Origin: Microbacterium sp. W4I4
Lineage (GTDB): Bacteria > Actinomycetota > Actinomycetes > Actinomycetales > Microbacteriaceae
Assembly (NCBI RefSeq): GCF_030816235.1
Contig: NZ_JAUSXT010000001.1
Location: 3,162,001 to 3,226,000, forward strand
Direction: 5' to 3'
DNA: 64,000 bases
Positions 16,589-25,592 of this stretch are shown piece after piece; the first letter of the stretch is position 1; the number at the start of each line of letters is the position of its first letter. A program made the position numbers and the translations under genes. Below the pieces are notes generated by a model. That model saw nothing but the letters and a program-made list of their open reading frames with translations, did no database searches and was not told where the DNA came from.

Positions 16589-18379
16589 TCCCGCGAGGAG
16601 ATCGCGACCCACGACAGCGCCGCCTGTGGTCAGGGGAGACGAAGAACGGTGCCTGACCACGACCTCGTGTGTCTGCAGGTCGACGCGGGTGATCGCCCTC
16701 TCCTGGATCGTCCAGAGGGCGCCTTCGTGTATGAAGCATCCGCCGTAGGCCATCGGCCCGCCGTCCACTCGCGCCAGCCGTTCCACGCGGCGGCCGCCGC
16801 ACGGATCCACGAGGACGTGCACGCCGTCGGAGCTCACCAGATGCACTGTGCCATCCGGGCTGGGAGCGGCACCCGACCATGTGGTGACGTTGTCATCCGG
16901 GACGAATCGATCGGTCACCGCGTGCTCGCTCGAGGAGAGGAGGTAGACGTACGCGGCACTTCCGGAGGGTATGCCGCCGCCCGGGTTCTCGATGCTGGTC
17001 CCGCCGAGGACGAGGCCCGGCTCCAGCACCGCGAGTGCCGTCGTTGACTGTCCACCGATGACTTGCTCGTCGGACAGCACCGTTGAGGTGCGAGCGCGGA
17101 GATCGGTCAGGATGAGGCCGGCACCCTCGCCTCCGTAGTCGGGATAGCCGCCCCAGATGAGCGTGTCCCCGTCGACCACGGCGCAGCGCGGACGCCCCAC
17201 CTCGGGGAACGCGCCGAGGTGAACAGGGTTGATGCCCGCCTCGATAGCGCGCACCGGATCGAGGAGGTAGAGATGGCCGCCAGTGTAGGCGACCCCGGCC
17301 AGGAGATCCCCCCAGGCGGCCCAGGCGCAGACGTTGCCGCCGGCCTCGGCGACTGGCGCCAGCCCGTGTACGCTCACCGTCGCGGTGACGGGATCCGCAT
17401 CGAAGAGCTGGAGCGGATGATTGGTCGAGCCGTGCAGTCGTCCCGTGGGGCCGAGGCGGAAGGGGGAGAGCTCCGCGCCCTCCGAACGGTAGTCGAGGCG
17501 CGTGTTCCGCAGCCCCGGATGGGCGGTGATGAGTCGTCGGTCTCCCGTGTCGAGTTCGATCAGTGACCAGTTCGGGGGGTCCTCGCCGTGGATACGGGAG
17601 AAGCCGCGGCCTCGGAACGTCGGTGCCGCGGGCGCTGGAACGCGGTGGGCAACGCCCTGCTCGAAGCGCCACCAGTGCGCCGGAGCGTCGTCGACGGGGT
17701 GGAGCTCGGCCGCGTCGATGTGCCCGTACACTTCCCCGTCGACGCCGCGGCGGACGTATCCGGTTCCGGCCTCGGGGGTCGAGAGCAGGACGATCCCGGC
17801 CCCTCCGTCGGGAGGGACGGCGATGATCGAGCGCGTCGTCGTGCCCAGCCCCGCATAGACCCAGCCGTACCGGTCGATGGCTAGGTGGGCGGGGTACTGC
17901 TCGCTGTCGCTCAGCGACACGGGTTCGCTGAGGGCATCCGTCCACCTGTCCCACCGCAGGAGCGACGAGCCGGGGGAGGTGGTGAACCAAATGCCCCCGT
18001 CCGCGTCCTCGGCGAAGGCGAGGCCGATGAGCTCGTCGCCCTGGTCGATGATGCGGGTCCGAACCTGTCCGCTCGCCGGATCCAGCTCGCTGATCCAGCT
18101 CCCGACAGCGCTCGTCGCCTCCGGGTCGATTCCGTAGATCGAACCGCCGGTGACGAAGCGGCCGTCGGAGGTCCCGAGACCGGCGAACGGGAACGAGTCG
18201 TCGGGAAGCGGGAGCTGCCGGCTCCTACCTGTCTCGGGATCGGTGAGGAGGACCCATCCCTTCGCGCACACGGCCACGACGGCCGACCCGTCGCCGCCGG
18301 GCGGATGCAGGATTGCCGCTGCGCGTGCTTCTGCGGCATCCACCAGGATGCCTAGGTCTTCCTCGCGCACTTCGGTCAT
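16550..18379 (-). CDS. cytoplasmic beta-propeller protein of transporter operon
   Basis: A 609-aa protein without signal peptide, built of blade-like repeats (DGRFVTGGSIYGIDP, YGWVYAGLGTTTRSI, GRLHGSTNHPLQLF, GGHLYLLDP). Start ATG 18379 shares an ATGA overlap with the stop of the upstream permease gene, so it is the fourth gene of the importer operon. The repeat pattern resembles that of the secreted propeller at 12740, suggesting two proteins acting on the same compound outside and inside the cell. No catalytic residues can be assigned; an oligosaccharide lyase-like or sensor role is possible. Confidence 0.7.
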   Translation of the reverse strand: MTEVREEDLGILVDAAEARAAAILHPPGGDGSAVVAVCAKGWVLLTDPETGRSRQLPLPDDSFPFAGLGTSDGRFVTGGSIYGIDPEATSAVGSWISELDPASGQVRTRIIDQGDELIGLAFAEDADGGIWFTTSPGSSLLRWDRWTDALSEPVSLSDSEQYPAHLAIDRYGWVYAGLGTTTRSIIAVPPDGGAGIVLLSTPEAGTGYVRRGVDGEVYGHIDAAELHPVDDAPAHWWRFEQGVAHRVPAPAAPTFRGRGFSRIHGEDPPNWSLIELDTGDRRLITAHPGLRNTRLDYRSEGAELSPFRLGPTGRLHGSTNHPLQLFDADPVTATVSVHGLAPVAEAGGNVCAWAAWGDLLAGVAYTGGHLYLLDPVRAIEAGINPVHLGAFPEVGRPRCAVVDGDTLIWGGYPDYGGEGAGLILTDLRARTSTVLSDEQVIGGQSTTALAVLEPGLVLGGTSIENPGGGIPSGSAAYVYLLSSSEHAVTDRFVPDDNVTTWSGAAPSPDGTVHLVSSDGVHVLVDPCGGRRVERLARVDGGPMAYGGCFIHEGALWTIQERAITRVDLQTHEVVVRHRSSSPLTTGGAVVGRDLLAGSGPRLVRIRGVA

Positions 18380-19278
18380 CCCTTCACCGCGCCCTTCGCC
18401 GCCTCCATGACGTGACGCTGCAGGAAGATGAAGAAGATGACGATCGGAATGATCGAGATCACCGTTCCGGCGCTGACCAGCCGCAGATCGAGACCGGCGA
18501 TGCCGGCGAGGTACGCCACTCCCAATGACAGCGGGTAGAGCGAGTCGCTGTTGAGGACGACGAGAGGCCAGAGGAAGTCGTTCCAGATGGCGATGAACCC
18601 GAAGATCGCCGCGATAGCGAGCGTGGGTCGGACGGTGGGCAGCATGACGTTCCAGAAGATACGCCATTCGCCGCAGCCGTCGATGCGCGCGGCGTCGGCG
18701 AGTTCGCGCGGGACCGAGGCGAACGCCTGCCGCAGCAGGAAGATCGCAAAGGTGCTGACGAGCCCGGGGAGGATGACGCCCGGGTAGGTGTTGAGCAGGT
18801 GCAGTTCCCCCATGATCAGGTAGCGCGGGATCAGCAGCAGCTCACTGGGCAGGAACATGGCGGCGAGCAGCGCGAAGAACACGGTGTTCCTGCCGCGGAA
18901 CCGCATGATGGCGAGCGGATACGCGGTCACCGCGGTCACCACTACATAGAGGGGGACGCCGATTCCCACATAGATCAGCGAGTTGATCAGGTACTGCAGC
19001 AGCGGGATGGTCGTCCACGCTTTGATGTAGGAGTCGAGCACCGGGGGGCGCGGGATCAGATCAGGAGGTGTGGAGAACACATCCTGATTTCCGGGCTTCA
19101 GGGATGCCGAGAGAAGGAAGAGGAACGGCAGGAGGAACACCACGCCGATCGACGCCAGAAGGAGGTACCAGCCGGCGTTGCGCAGCAGTCGCCGCAGGCG
19201 CGGTCGGGGCGAGCGTCCCGCTGCGTCGTGCCGGGAGGTCGAGGTGCGGGCCTGCGCGTCTGTCATGAGGTCAGTCAC
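18376..19278 (-). CDS. CUT1 sugar ABC importer permease, MalG type
   Basis: A 300-aa inner-membrane permease with six predicted helices. The EAA loop that docks to the ATPase reads ELADAARIDGCGEWRIFWNVMLP (EAA-x3-G pattern) around residue 205. The N-terminus is basic and cytoplasmic. It overlaps the MalF-type permease by 8 bp and the propeller gene by 4 bp. No ATPase is encoded nearby, so a shared MsiK-type ATPase is presumably used, as is common in Actinobacteria. Confidence 0.88.
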   Translation of the reverse strand: MTDLMTDAQARTSTSRHDAAGRSPRPRLRRLLRNAGWYLLLASIGVVFLLPFLFLLSASLKPGNQDVFSTPPDLIPRPPVLDSYIKAWTTIPLLQYLINSLIYVGIGVPLYVVVTAVTAYPLAIMRFRGRNTVFFALLAAMFLPSELLLIPRYLIMGELHLLNTYPGVILPGLVSTFAIFLLRQAFASVPRELADAARIDGCGEWRIFWNVMLPTVRPTLAIAAIFGFIAIWNDFLWPLVVLNSDSLYPLSLGVAYLAGIAGLDLRLVSAGTVISIIPIVIFFIFLQRHVMEAAKGAVKG

Positions 19279-20227
19279 CTTGGTTCTCCTGCATTCTGCC
19301 GATTCGGTAGTTGACGACCGACAAGAGGATGAGGATGCTGCACAGGAGGATTCCCACAGCGCTGGCGTATCCCATGCGGAAGCCCTCGAACGCCTCGGAC
19401 CACACGTAGTAGCCGAGGGAGCGCGTACTGCCGTCCGGGCCGCCCCGGGTGAGCATGTACACCGAGGTGAAGACTTGCATCGCCGCGAGCATCTCCATCG
19501 TGAGGGCCACGGCGAGGAAAGGGCGGATCATCGGGACGGTGATGTGCCGGAGCCGTTGCCAGGCATTGGCCCCGTCCACGCGCGCCGCCTCGTAGAGGGA
19601 GTCGGGGATCGCCTGCAGACCTGCGAGGAAGATCATCATGTAGGTGCCCATGCCCTTCCATCCCTCGACGAGGATGATGGAGAACGGCGCCCAGCGGCTG
19701 TCGAGCAGGAAATGGATCGGAGCGTCCGGCACTCCGATCCATTGCAGGAACGCGTTGAGCAGTCCCTGGTCGGCGAAGAGGAAGTTCCATGCCACCGAGA
19801 CCGCGACCATCGAGGTGATCACAGGGAGGAAGTACACGGCGCGGAAGAATTTGATTCCGCGAAGCTGCCGGTTCACGAGGATCGCGAGCAGTAATGGGAA
19901 GACGATGGCGAACGGCAGCAGCCCGATCATGTAGATGAACGAGTTACCCAGAACCTGCCAGAAGGCGGGATTGGTGAGCGCTCGGCCGAAGTTGTCGAAG
20001 CCGATGAACTCGGGCGGATCGACGACGTTGTACTTGTAGAGCGATAGTTGGCCTGCCTGGATCGCCGGCCAGACGAAGAAGACCCCGAACAGGATCAGGC
20101 AGGGCAGAAGGAACAGGTACGGCACGTACCAGGCTCGTCCGATGACTCCCGAACGGTGGAGAGAGCCGGCCTCCTTAGTTCGGACTTTCGCTCGCAGGGT
20201 GGTCGGGGGGAGTGGGGGTGCGGTCAC
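19271..20227 (-). CDS. CUT1 sugar ABC importer permease, MalF type
   Basis: A 318-aa permease with a cytoplasmic N-terminus, a first helix YLFLLPCLILFGVFFVWP and an EAA loop SLYEAARVDGANAWQRLRHI near residue 220. It partners the MalG-type permease encoded immediately downstream and the solute-binding lipoprotein encoded 87 bp upstream. Substrate cannot be read from the sequence; the locus context suggests a glycoside or sugar derivative. Confidence 0.88.
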   Translation of the reverse strand: MTAPPLPPTTLRAKVRTKEAGSLHRSGVIGRAWYVPYLFLLPCLILFGVFFVWPAIQAGQLSLYKYNVVDPPEFIGFDNFGRALTNPAFWQVLGNSFIYMIGLLPFAIVFPLLLAILVNRQLRGIKFFRAVYFLPVITSMVAVSVAWNFLFADQGLLNAFLQWIGVPDAPIHFLLDSRWAPFSIILVEGWKGMGTYMMIFLAGLQAIPDSLYEAARVDGANAWQRLRHITVPMIRPFLAVALTMEMLAAMQVFTSVYMLTRGGPDGSTRSLGYYVWSEAFEGFRMGYASAVGILLCSILILLSVVNYRIGRMQENQGD

Positions 20228-20314
20228 GTCGTCATGCTCTCGTTCGCTGCGCCGATGCGCGGTCGGGGCTGGTCGGCGACACCTCGGGGCGCCGCCGACC
20301 AGCCGGGGTCTGGC

Positions 20315-21643
20315 TCAACCGGCCAGGATCTCGTTCCACTGCTTCTCGAGTGCGGTGAGGGCATCGGCAGCCCCCTGCGACCCGCTCAGGTAATCACGGA
20401 TCCCCTGACGGAAGACCTTTCCGAGTTCAGAGTCGAACTTCGTGCCAAACGAACCGGTGTAGGTCAGATCCGGCAGTGCGGCGGCGGTGAGCTTTCGTGC
20501 CTCATCCGTCAGGGCCGTCCCGCTGACAGACGTGAAGAAGGGATCCTTGGCCGCCTCGACGGAGGACGGGTAGATCGGCACGAGCTTACTGAAGTCGAGC
20601 TGGTTCTTCGCGCTCGTGATGTATTCCAGGAAAGCTCCCGCGGCGTGCGGGTTCTTTGACTCTGCGGGGATCACGAACGTCTGCATCTCGGTGAGCAGGT
20701 ACTTCCCGTCCGTTGTGCGCGGTGCCATGCTGACGGCGAGGTCCTTGTACGCGTCGGGGGAGTTGGTCTCGATGCCGCTGAGCATCGAGGCGAAGTTGAC
20801 CGTCATGGCCGTCTCGCCGGAGTCGATCCACTGCGGCGGGATCCCCTGGGTCGAGGTGGCGCCGGGTGCAATGCCGTTCGTCTGGTAGGCCTCCTTCCAC
20901 TTCTCGAGCATTTCGACCGCTTCGGAGGTGTTGAAGGCTGCCGCGCTCTTGTCGTCGTTGAGCATCGGGATGCCGTAGTACTGGAAGACGTCGTTGCTGG
21001 GGATGAGGTTGAGGCCGAACTTGCCGGTCTTGTCGTGCGTCTCGTTGGCAAGGGTGAGCAGGTCGTTGTAGGTGGACGGGGGATCGGCGAGGTCGAAAGA
21101 CGGCACCTCGGCCATGATCGACTTGCGGTACATCGTCACCGGCGCACCGCTGTGGTACCACGGAACGGCCGCCTGCTTGCCGTCGATCACGAAGGGATCC
21201 CGCAGTCCGGGCTGGATGTCGGCCAGAGCCTCGTCGCTCAGGACTGTCGTCAGATCTAACAGGCGGCTGGCGACTCCCGACACACTGTCACTGAACATGT
21301 TCACGACATCCGGGGTCGAGCTGCCGCTCAATGCGGCGAGGAACTTGGAGTCGATCTGGTCACCCGGAACATCGACCCACTCGACGGTGACGTCGGGATT
21401 CTTCTTCTCGAAGCCGTCGATCAGACCTTCGATGTAGTCTGCGAAGCCGCTCTTGAGGTTGATCGTCCAGAAGGAGATGTCTCCGCTCAGCTTCTCCGGA
21501 GCTTCTCCCGGGCCTTCGCTGCTGGTGCCGCCACCCGGCATGCAGGCGGTGAGCATCGTCGCGGTCGCCGCGACGGCAGCGACGCCGATGAGCGCCCGCC
21601 GCCTGCGGCGCCCGTGACTGCGGTGTTCTTTCGATTCATGCAT
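20315..21643 (-). CDS. CUT1 extracellular solute-binding lipoprotein
   Basis: A 442-aa binding protein with a basic N-terminus, hydrophobic stretch and lipobox MLTAC around residues 30-34, so it should be lipid-anchored outside the membrane. Family features are ISFWTINLKSG at the mature N-terminus and PDVTVEWVDVPG, as in family 1 sugar-binding proteins. It is the first gene of the minus-strand importer operon. The upstream region carries TATGCT as a possible -10 and the LacI palindrome at 21796-21809. Confidence 0.9.
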   Translation of the reverse strand: MHESKEHRSHGRRRRRALIGVAAVAATATMLTACMPGGGTSSEGPGEAPEKLSGDISFWTINLKSGFADYIEGLIDGFEKKNPDVTVEWVDVPGDQIDSKFLAALSGSSTPDVVNMFSDSVSGVASRLLDLTTVLSDEALADIQPGLRDPFVIDGKQAAVPWYHSGAPVTMYRKSIMAEVPSFDLADPPSTYNDLLTLANETHDKTGKFGLNLIPSNDVFQYYGIPMLNDDKSAAAFNTSEAVEMLEKWKEAYQTNGIAPGATSTQGIPPQWIDSGETAMTVNFASMLSGIETNSPDAYKDLAVSMAPRTTDGKYLLTEMQTFVIPAESKNPHAAGAFLEYITSAKNQLDFSKLVPIYPSSVEAAKDPFFTSVSGTALTDEARKLTAAALPDLTYTGSFGTKFDSELGKVFRQGIRDYLSGSQGAADALTALEKQWNEILAG

Positions 21644-21786
21644 GTGCTCTGTGCTTCCTCTTCAAGGGACCTGGCGAGCCTCTCGACGCGCCGAATCAAG
21701 GTCCGACCGAGTGGGGGTGGATATGTCCGCATCGACAGATCCGTTGGCATCGCCACGAGGACTGTTCGTCAGCCCTCTGATCGGCT

Positions 21787-21809
21787 AGCATATCCCCGAA
21801 GCGCTTCGG
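21787..21809 (-). promoter_or_regulatory. LacI operator CCGAAGCGCTTCGG, copy 2, with -10 of importer operon
   Basis: The 14-bp palindrome at 21796-21809 is identical to the one at 12679-12692. On the minus strand TATGCT (21792-21787) follows it as a possible -10 for the importer operon; on the plus side the enzyme operon starts at 21921. One site thus could control both divergent operons. Confidence 0.75.
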
Positions 21810-21920
21810 ACGCTAGCCATCACTGCAAACTCGTTTCGCAGATCCGGTGACGAAGAGCGGGCGTGACGATCGTCGCGCTGCGTGTTCCGATCGACAGATC
21901 CAACGGAGGATGAAGGCCAC

Positions 21921-23183
21921 ATGCCTGGCAAGAACACACCACAACCCGCACCGCGGTTCCCCTCGACCAGCGACCTCAGCGGCAGGCGCATCGGCCCGGA
22001 GGAGCTCGAGGCGGTCACCCGCGTGCTCGGATCGGGAGCGCTCTGCCGCACCGTCGGCACGGAGGCGGCAGGTCTTGAAGAGGAATTCGCGCGGATGATC
22101 GGAAGTGCGCACGCCGTCGCCAGCAGCTCGGGCACGGCCGCACTGCATCTTGCGGTGTTCGCCGTCGGTCTCGAAGCAGGCGACGAGGTCATCGTGCCGC
22201 CGATCACCGATTTCGGGACCGTCGCCGGGATCCTCGCCCAGAACGGCATCCCGGTGTTCGCCGATGTCGATCCGGTCAGCGGATGCCTCACCGCGGAGAC
22301 CGTCGTGGCAGCGATAACGCCGCGCACCCGGGCGGTCATCGCCGTGCACCTCTTCGGAGGGGCGGCACCGGTTCGGGAGATCATCGACGCTGTGCGACCC
22401 TCCGGAATCGTCGTGATCGAGGACTGCGCACAGGCCTACCTCACCGTCCCCGACGGCGGTGACGCGTATGCGGGGACCATTGGCGACATCGGCTGCTTCA
22501 GCCTGCAGCAGAGCAAACACATCACGGCGGGCGACGGGGGATTGACCATCACCGACGACGCCGCCCTCGCCCGCCGCATGACGCTCTTCGCTGACAAGGG
22601 CTGGCCCCGCGACACGGGGGAACGCACCCACCTCTTCCCGGGCCTCAACTACCGCATGACCGAGCTGCAGGCGGCGGTGACGCGAGCGCAGCTTCCCAAG
22701 CTCGCCGGCGTGGTCGCCGACCGACGACGCTCCGCGACGAAGGCGATTTCCGCCCTGGCCGATCTACCCGGCCTGCATCTCCCGACCCAGCCCGATCGTC
22801 ACGGATTCTGGATGCTCCCGCTCGTGCTCGTGCCCGGGGTGCTCAACATCGGGTGTCGCGACTTCGCCGCCGCACTGGCCGAGAGAGGTGTTCCGGCGAT
22901 CGGGGGCTACCTCGACATGCCGCTCCATCTCACCCCCGCCGTGCGCGATCGAGCGCCGTTCGGCGCGGAGGGCCCTCCGTTCTCCGTGCCGCCGGCGTCT
23001 CGGGAGATCGCCTACCGGGAGGGAGACGCGCCTCTCGCGGAGGACATGGTGGCACGTACCCTGCTCGTCATCGTGTGGAACGAGAACTACATCGACGAGC
23101 ACGTCGAGCACATCGTGCAGGCCGTGCGCGCCGTCCACGACGGGGCTCTCGCGGTTGCAGACGGAACGGCGGTCCGGACATGA
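21921..23183 (+). CDS. DegT/DnrJ/EryC1/StrS aminotransferase family protein
   Basis: A 420-aa PLP enzyme of the sugar aminotransferase family. The Schiff-base lysine is Lys199 in SLQQSKHITAGDGG, with ASSSGTAALHLA for cofactor phosphate binding (about residue 71) and VVIEDCAQA (about residue 170) supplying the Asp. The C-terminal part contains FPGLNYRMTELQAAV. Start ATG 21921 follows GGAGG and AAGG. It opens the plus-strand enzyme operon. These enzymes usually transaminate keto-sugars in biosynthesis; here, beside a sugar importer and hydrolases, a catabolic or modification role on a cyclitol or keto-sugar is possible. Downstream start overlaps the stop by 4 bp. Confidence 0.88.
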   Translation: MPGKNTPQPAPRFPSTSDLSGRRIGPEELEAVTRVLGSGALCRTVGTEAAGLEEEFARMIGSAHAVASSSGTAALHLAVFAVGLEAGDEVIVPPITDFGTVAGILAQNGIPVFADVDPVSGCLTAETVVAAITPRTRAVIAVHLFGGAAPVREIIDAVRPSGIVVIEDCAQAYLTVPDGGDAYAGTIGDIGCFSLQQSKHITAGDGGLTITDDAALARRMTLFADKGWPRDTGERTHLFPGLNYRMTELQAAVTRAQLPKLAGVVADRRRSATKAISALADLPGLHLPTQPDRHGFWMLPLVLVPGVLNIGCRDFAAALAERGVPAIGGYLDMPLHLTPAVRDRAPFGAEGPPFSVPPASREIAYREGDAPLAEDMVARTLLVIVWNENYIDEHVEHIVQAVRAVHDGALAVADGTAVRT

Positions 23184-23923
23184 ATGCACTCCCCGACGTC
23201 GGCACGATCGACCTGGACTGCGACGTCATCGTCGGGGCGTGGCCGCGCCACGCCGAGGTCGATCTCCTCTCGTCGGCCGTGCTGCGCACTCTCGACGATC
23301 ACGGGATCAACCGGGGGCTGGCCTGCGCGGGCCGCGGCGCGTGGTTCGACGATGCCGCCGGCAATGATGAGACCTTTGCGTTGCAGTCGATGCAGGAGCG
23401 GTTGCTCGCGACGGCCACGGTCGATCTGCGCGACGCCCTGGGCGCGGAACAGGAGGTCGAACGGATGGCCGAGCGCGGCGTCCGCGTGCTGCGTCTCTTC
23501 GGCGCCTTGCAGGGTGTGCCAGTCTCCGCGCCGGCCTACCGGCATGTCGCCCGGCTTGCGGAAGCGCACAGGCTGACGGTGCTCTCCGACGGCGATCCCC
23601 GGGAGGTGTGGCGCCCCTTCGCCGATCGAGGGCTCACCGTCGTCTTCCTCGATGTCCACGCCTATCACGTCGCGGACTTCGTGCTCCTCGCGCGCGAGGA
23701 AAGCCGCTTCCTCGGCTCTACCCGTCTGCTCAACTCCCCCGACTCGATCGAGCGCGTCGTTGCGGAGGTGGGGGCGGGACATCTGGCCTTCGGCTCCCGC
23801 ACGCCGCTGCACGCGACGGCGTCGAGCGAACTCCGCTTCCGTCACGCGCGGATCACCGTCGAGGAGCGCGCCTTCATCGGCGGCGGCTGGTACCGCACGC
23901 TCGCCGAGGAGGGGGAACGATGA
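23180..23923 (+). CDS. amidohydrolase-like TIM-barrel protein, lacking clear metal site
   Basis: A 247-aa cytoplasmic protein coupled to the aminotransferase (ATGA overlap) and to the following amidohydrolase (ATGA overlap). Its layout (repeated strand-helix units, TVVFLDVHAYHVADF, HLAFGSRTPLH near the end) resembles the COG2159 metal-dependent hydrolases, but the usual N-terminal HxH is replaced by DLDCDV and the terminal FGTD by FGSR. It may be a divergent or inactive paralogue forming a hetero-oligomer with the next protein. Family call is moderate. Confidence 0.6.
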   Translation: MNALPDVGTIDLDCDVIVGAWPRHAEVDLLSSAVLRTLDDHGINRGLACAGRGAWFDDAAGNDETFALQSMQERLLATATVDLRDALGAEQEVERMAERGVRVLRLFGALQGVPVSAPAYRHVARLAEAHRLTVLSDGDPREVWRPFADRGLTVVFLDVHAYHVADFVLLAREESRFLGSTRLLNSPDSIERVVAEVGAGHLAFGSRTPLHATASSELRFRHARITVEERAFIGGGWYRTLAEEGER

Positions 23924-24699
23924 GCCGCCACCCTGCCTACCGTGGTCCACTCATCGATGTGCACGGACACTGGGGCTCCTGGTTCTTCCCCATGGACGTC
24001 GGTGACGTCGCGGAGAACCTGCGGCTGATGGACGTGTACGGGATCGACCTGCAGATCCTCTCGGCGTCGGAGGCCGTGGTCTTCGACGCCGAGCAGGGGA
24101 ATGCGGCACTGGCGCGCATGCTGGAGCGGACGTCGCGACTGCGCGGATACGTCGTCGCCAACCCGAACGATCCGGTCACGACGCGCAAGGACCTCGACCG
24201 GTATCTCGTGCGCCCCGAGTGGGTCGGGGTGAAGATCCATACGACGTACCCGGGGGAACCCATCGCCTCGCCGGCGATGAGCGACACTTTCGATCTGCTG
24301 GCCGAATACGGTGCCCCGGTGCTGATACACACCTGGGGGCCGGACGTGCTCGCCCTGGCGGAGCTCGTCAGCGCGCGCCCGGGGCTGCGGGCGATCGCCG
24401 CGCATGCCGGAGCGGACCGATGGGATCTCGCAGCGGAGGCCGCGCAAGGTTGCGATCGCCTGTACCTCGAGGCGTCTTGCTCGCTGACACAGGTGGCCAG
24501 GATCGTCGAGCTCGCCTCCCGCGTCGACCACCGTCAACTGCTCTTCGGCACGGACGCGACGCTCATCGATCCCGCCGTCGCCTTCGGCCTCTACGCGCAG
24601 GCCCGGTTCTCACCGGAGAGCGAAGAGCTCGTCTACCGACGCAACGCCCAGGCGTTGTTCGGTCTGCAGGACGACGAGCTCATCGCACGCGCCCGATGA
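23920..24699 (+). CDS. amidohydrolase (COG2159 metal-dependent hydrolase)
   Basis: A 259-aa TIM-barrel hydrolase with the N-terminal metal motif IDVHGHWG (HxH), a mid-barrel VLIHTWGPD (His, about residue 129), IAAHAGADRW (His, about residue 159) and the terminal LLFGTDATL (Asp, about residue 208). That is a full amidohydrolase metal and proton-shuttle set, unlike its upstream neighbour. Members act as decarboxylases, lactonases or amidases. It is translationally coupled on both sides within the DegT-led operon. Confidence 0.85.
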   Translation: MSRHPAYRGPLIDVHGHWGSWFFPMDVGDVAENLRLMDVYGIDLQILSASEAVVFDAEQGNAALARMLERTSRLRGYVVANPNDPVTTRKDLDRYLVRPEWVGVKIHTTYPGEPIASPAMSDTFDLLAEYGAPVLIHTWGPDVLALAELVSARPGLRAIAAHAGADRWDLAAEAAQGCDRLYLEASCSLTQVARIVELASRVDHRQLLFGTDATLIDPAVAFGLYAQARFSPESEELVYRRNAQALFGLQDDELIARAR

Positions 24700-25592
24700 T
24701 GCCCTGGCCGGAGGTCGGAAGACGTCGTGGGCCGATCACGGTGGGCATCGTCGGCACGGACAGCTCTCATGTCGATCACTACCTTCGCCATATCAATGAG
24801 GAGAAGGCGTTCCCGGGTGTCCGGGTCGTCGGCATCGTAGGCGAGGACGCCGACCGCCTCGCGGAGCTCGGCGCGCGCAAGGGAGGTCTCCTCATGGCCG
24901 AGGTCGAGGAGCTGGTGCGCCGATGCTCGGCGGTGATCGTCGCTGGCCGCCATGGGGAAGAACACGCGGAGCACGCACTCCCCGCCTTGCGGGCCGGCCT
25001 TGCCGTTTTCGTGGACAAGCCATTCGCGCTGGATCTCGAACATGCCGACGCCATGATCGCGGCGGCGGGGGCCTCGGGTGCTCCTCTGACCTCGTTCAGT
25101 CCGCTGCGGTGGTTGGGGGACATGCCGCGGCTGCGGGCGGCGGCACTCGTGCAACAGCCGACGAGCATCGTGGTAACGGGACCTGCCGATCCGGCGAGCC
25201 CTTACGGCGGCCTCGCGTTCTATGGGGTGCACCTCGTCGAGCTCGCCTGCCATCTTGCTCCGGGCGAGGTCGGTGACTTGACGGTGCGCCAGGAGTCGGA
25301 CGGTATCACGGCCCGGTTGCGGCTGGGGGGAACCGAGGTGGAACTGCGCTTCGTCGCCCCCGATGTCGACGGCGGTGTCCCCTTCTCGGTCCGCCTCGAG
25401 TGGGGTGACCGTTTCGAGCAATCGGAGATCGCGCTGCCCGCTGACTACCTGCGTCCGGGACTTGAACGTTTCGTCGCCATGGCGCGGGGTGAGGGCCAGC
25501 CGCTCTCCGTGGAGGAATTGCGTCGCCCCGTCGAAGTCCTCGTGGCGCTCGAGCAGGAATCCGTCGTCCCGGAAAGGACGCGGCATGCCTGA
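24696..25592 (+). CDS. Gfo/Idh/MocA-family oxidoreductase
   Basis: A 298-aa NAD(P)-dependent sugar or cyclitol dehydrogenase-like protein. The N-terminal Rossmann motif is ITVGIVGTDSSHVDHY, a variant dinucleotide loop seen in a branch of this family; VFVDKPF (about residue 107) corresponds to the conserved EKP motif with Asp for Glu. The C-terminal half is the usual beta-sheet substrate domain, though the protein is short (typical 330-390 aa). Two adjacent ATG codons (24696, 24699) are possible starts; the first gives the ATGA overlap used across this operon. Confidence 0.8.
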   Translation: MMPWPEVGRRRGPITVGIVGTDSSHVDHYLRHINEEKAFPGVRVVGIVGEDADRLAELGARKGGLLMAEVEELVRRCSAVIVAGRHGEEHAEHALPALRAGLAVFVDKPFALDLEHADAMIAAAGASGAPLTSFSPLRWLGDMPRLRAAALVQQPTSIVVTGPADPASPYGGLAFYGVHLVELACHLAPGEVGDLTVRQESDGITARLRLGGTEVELRFVAPDVDGGVPFSVRLEWGDRFEQSEIALPADYLRPGLERFVAMARGEGQPLSVEELRRPVEVLVALEQESVVPERTRHA

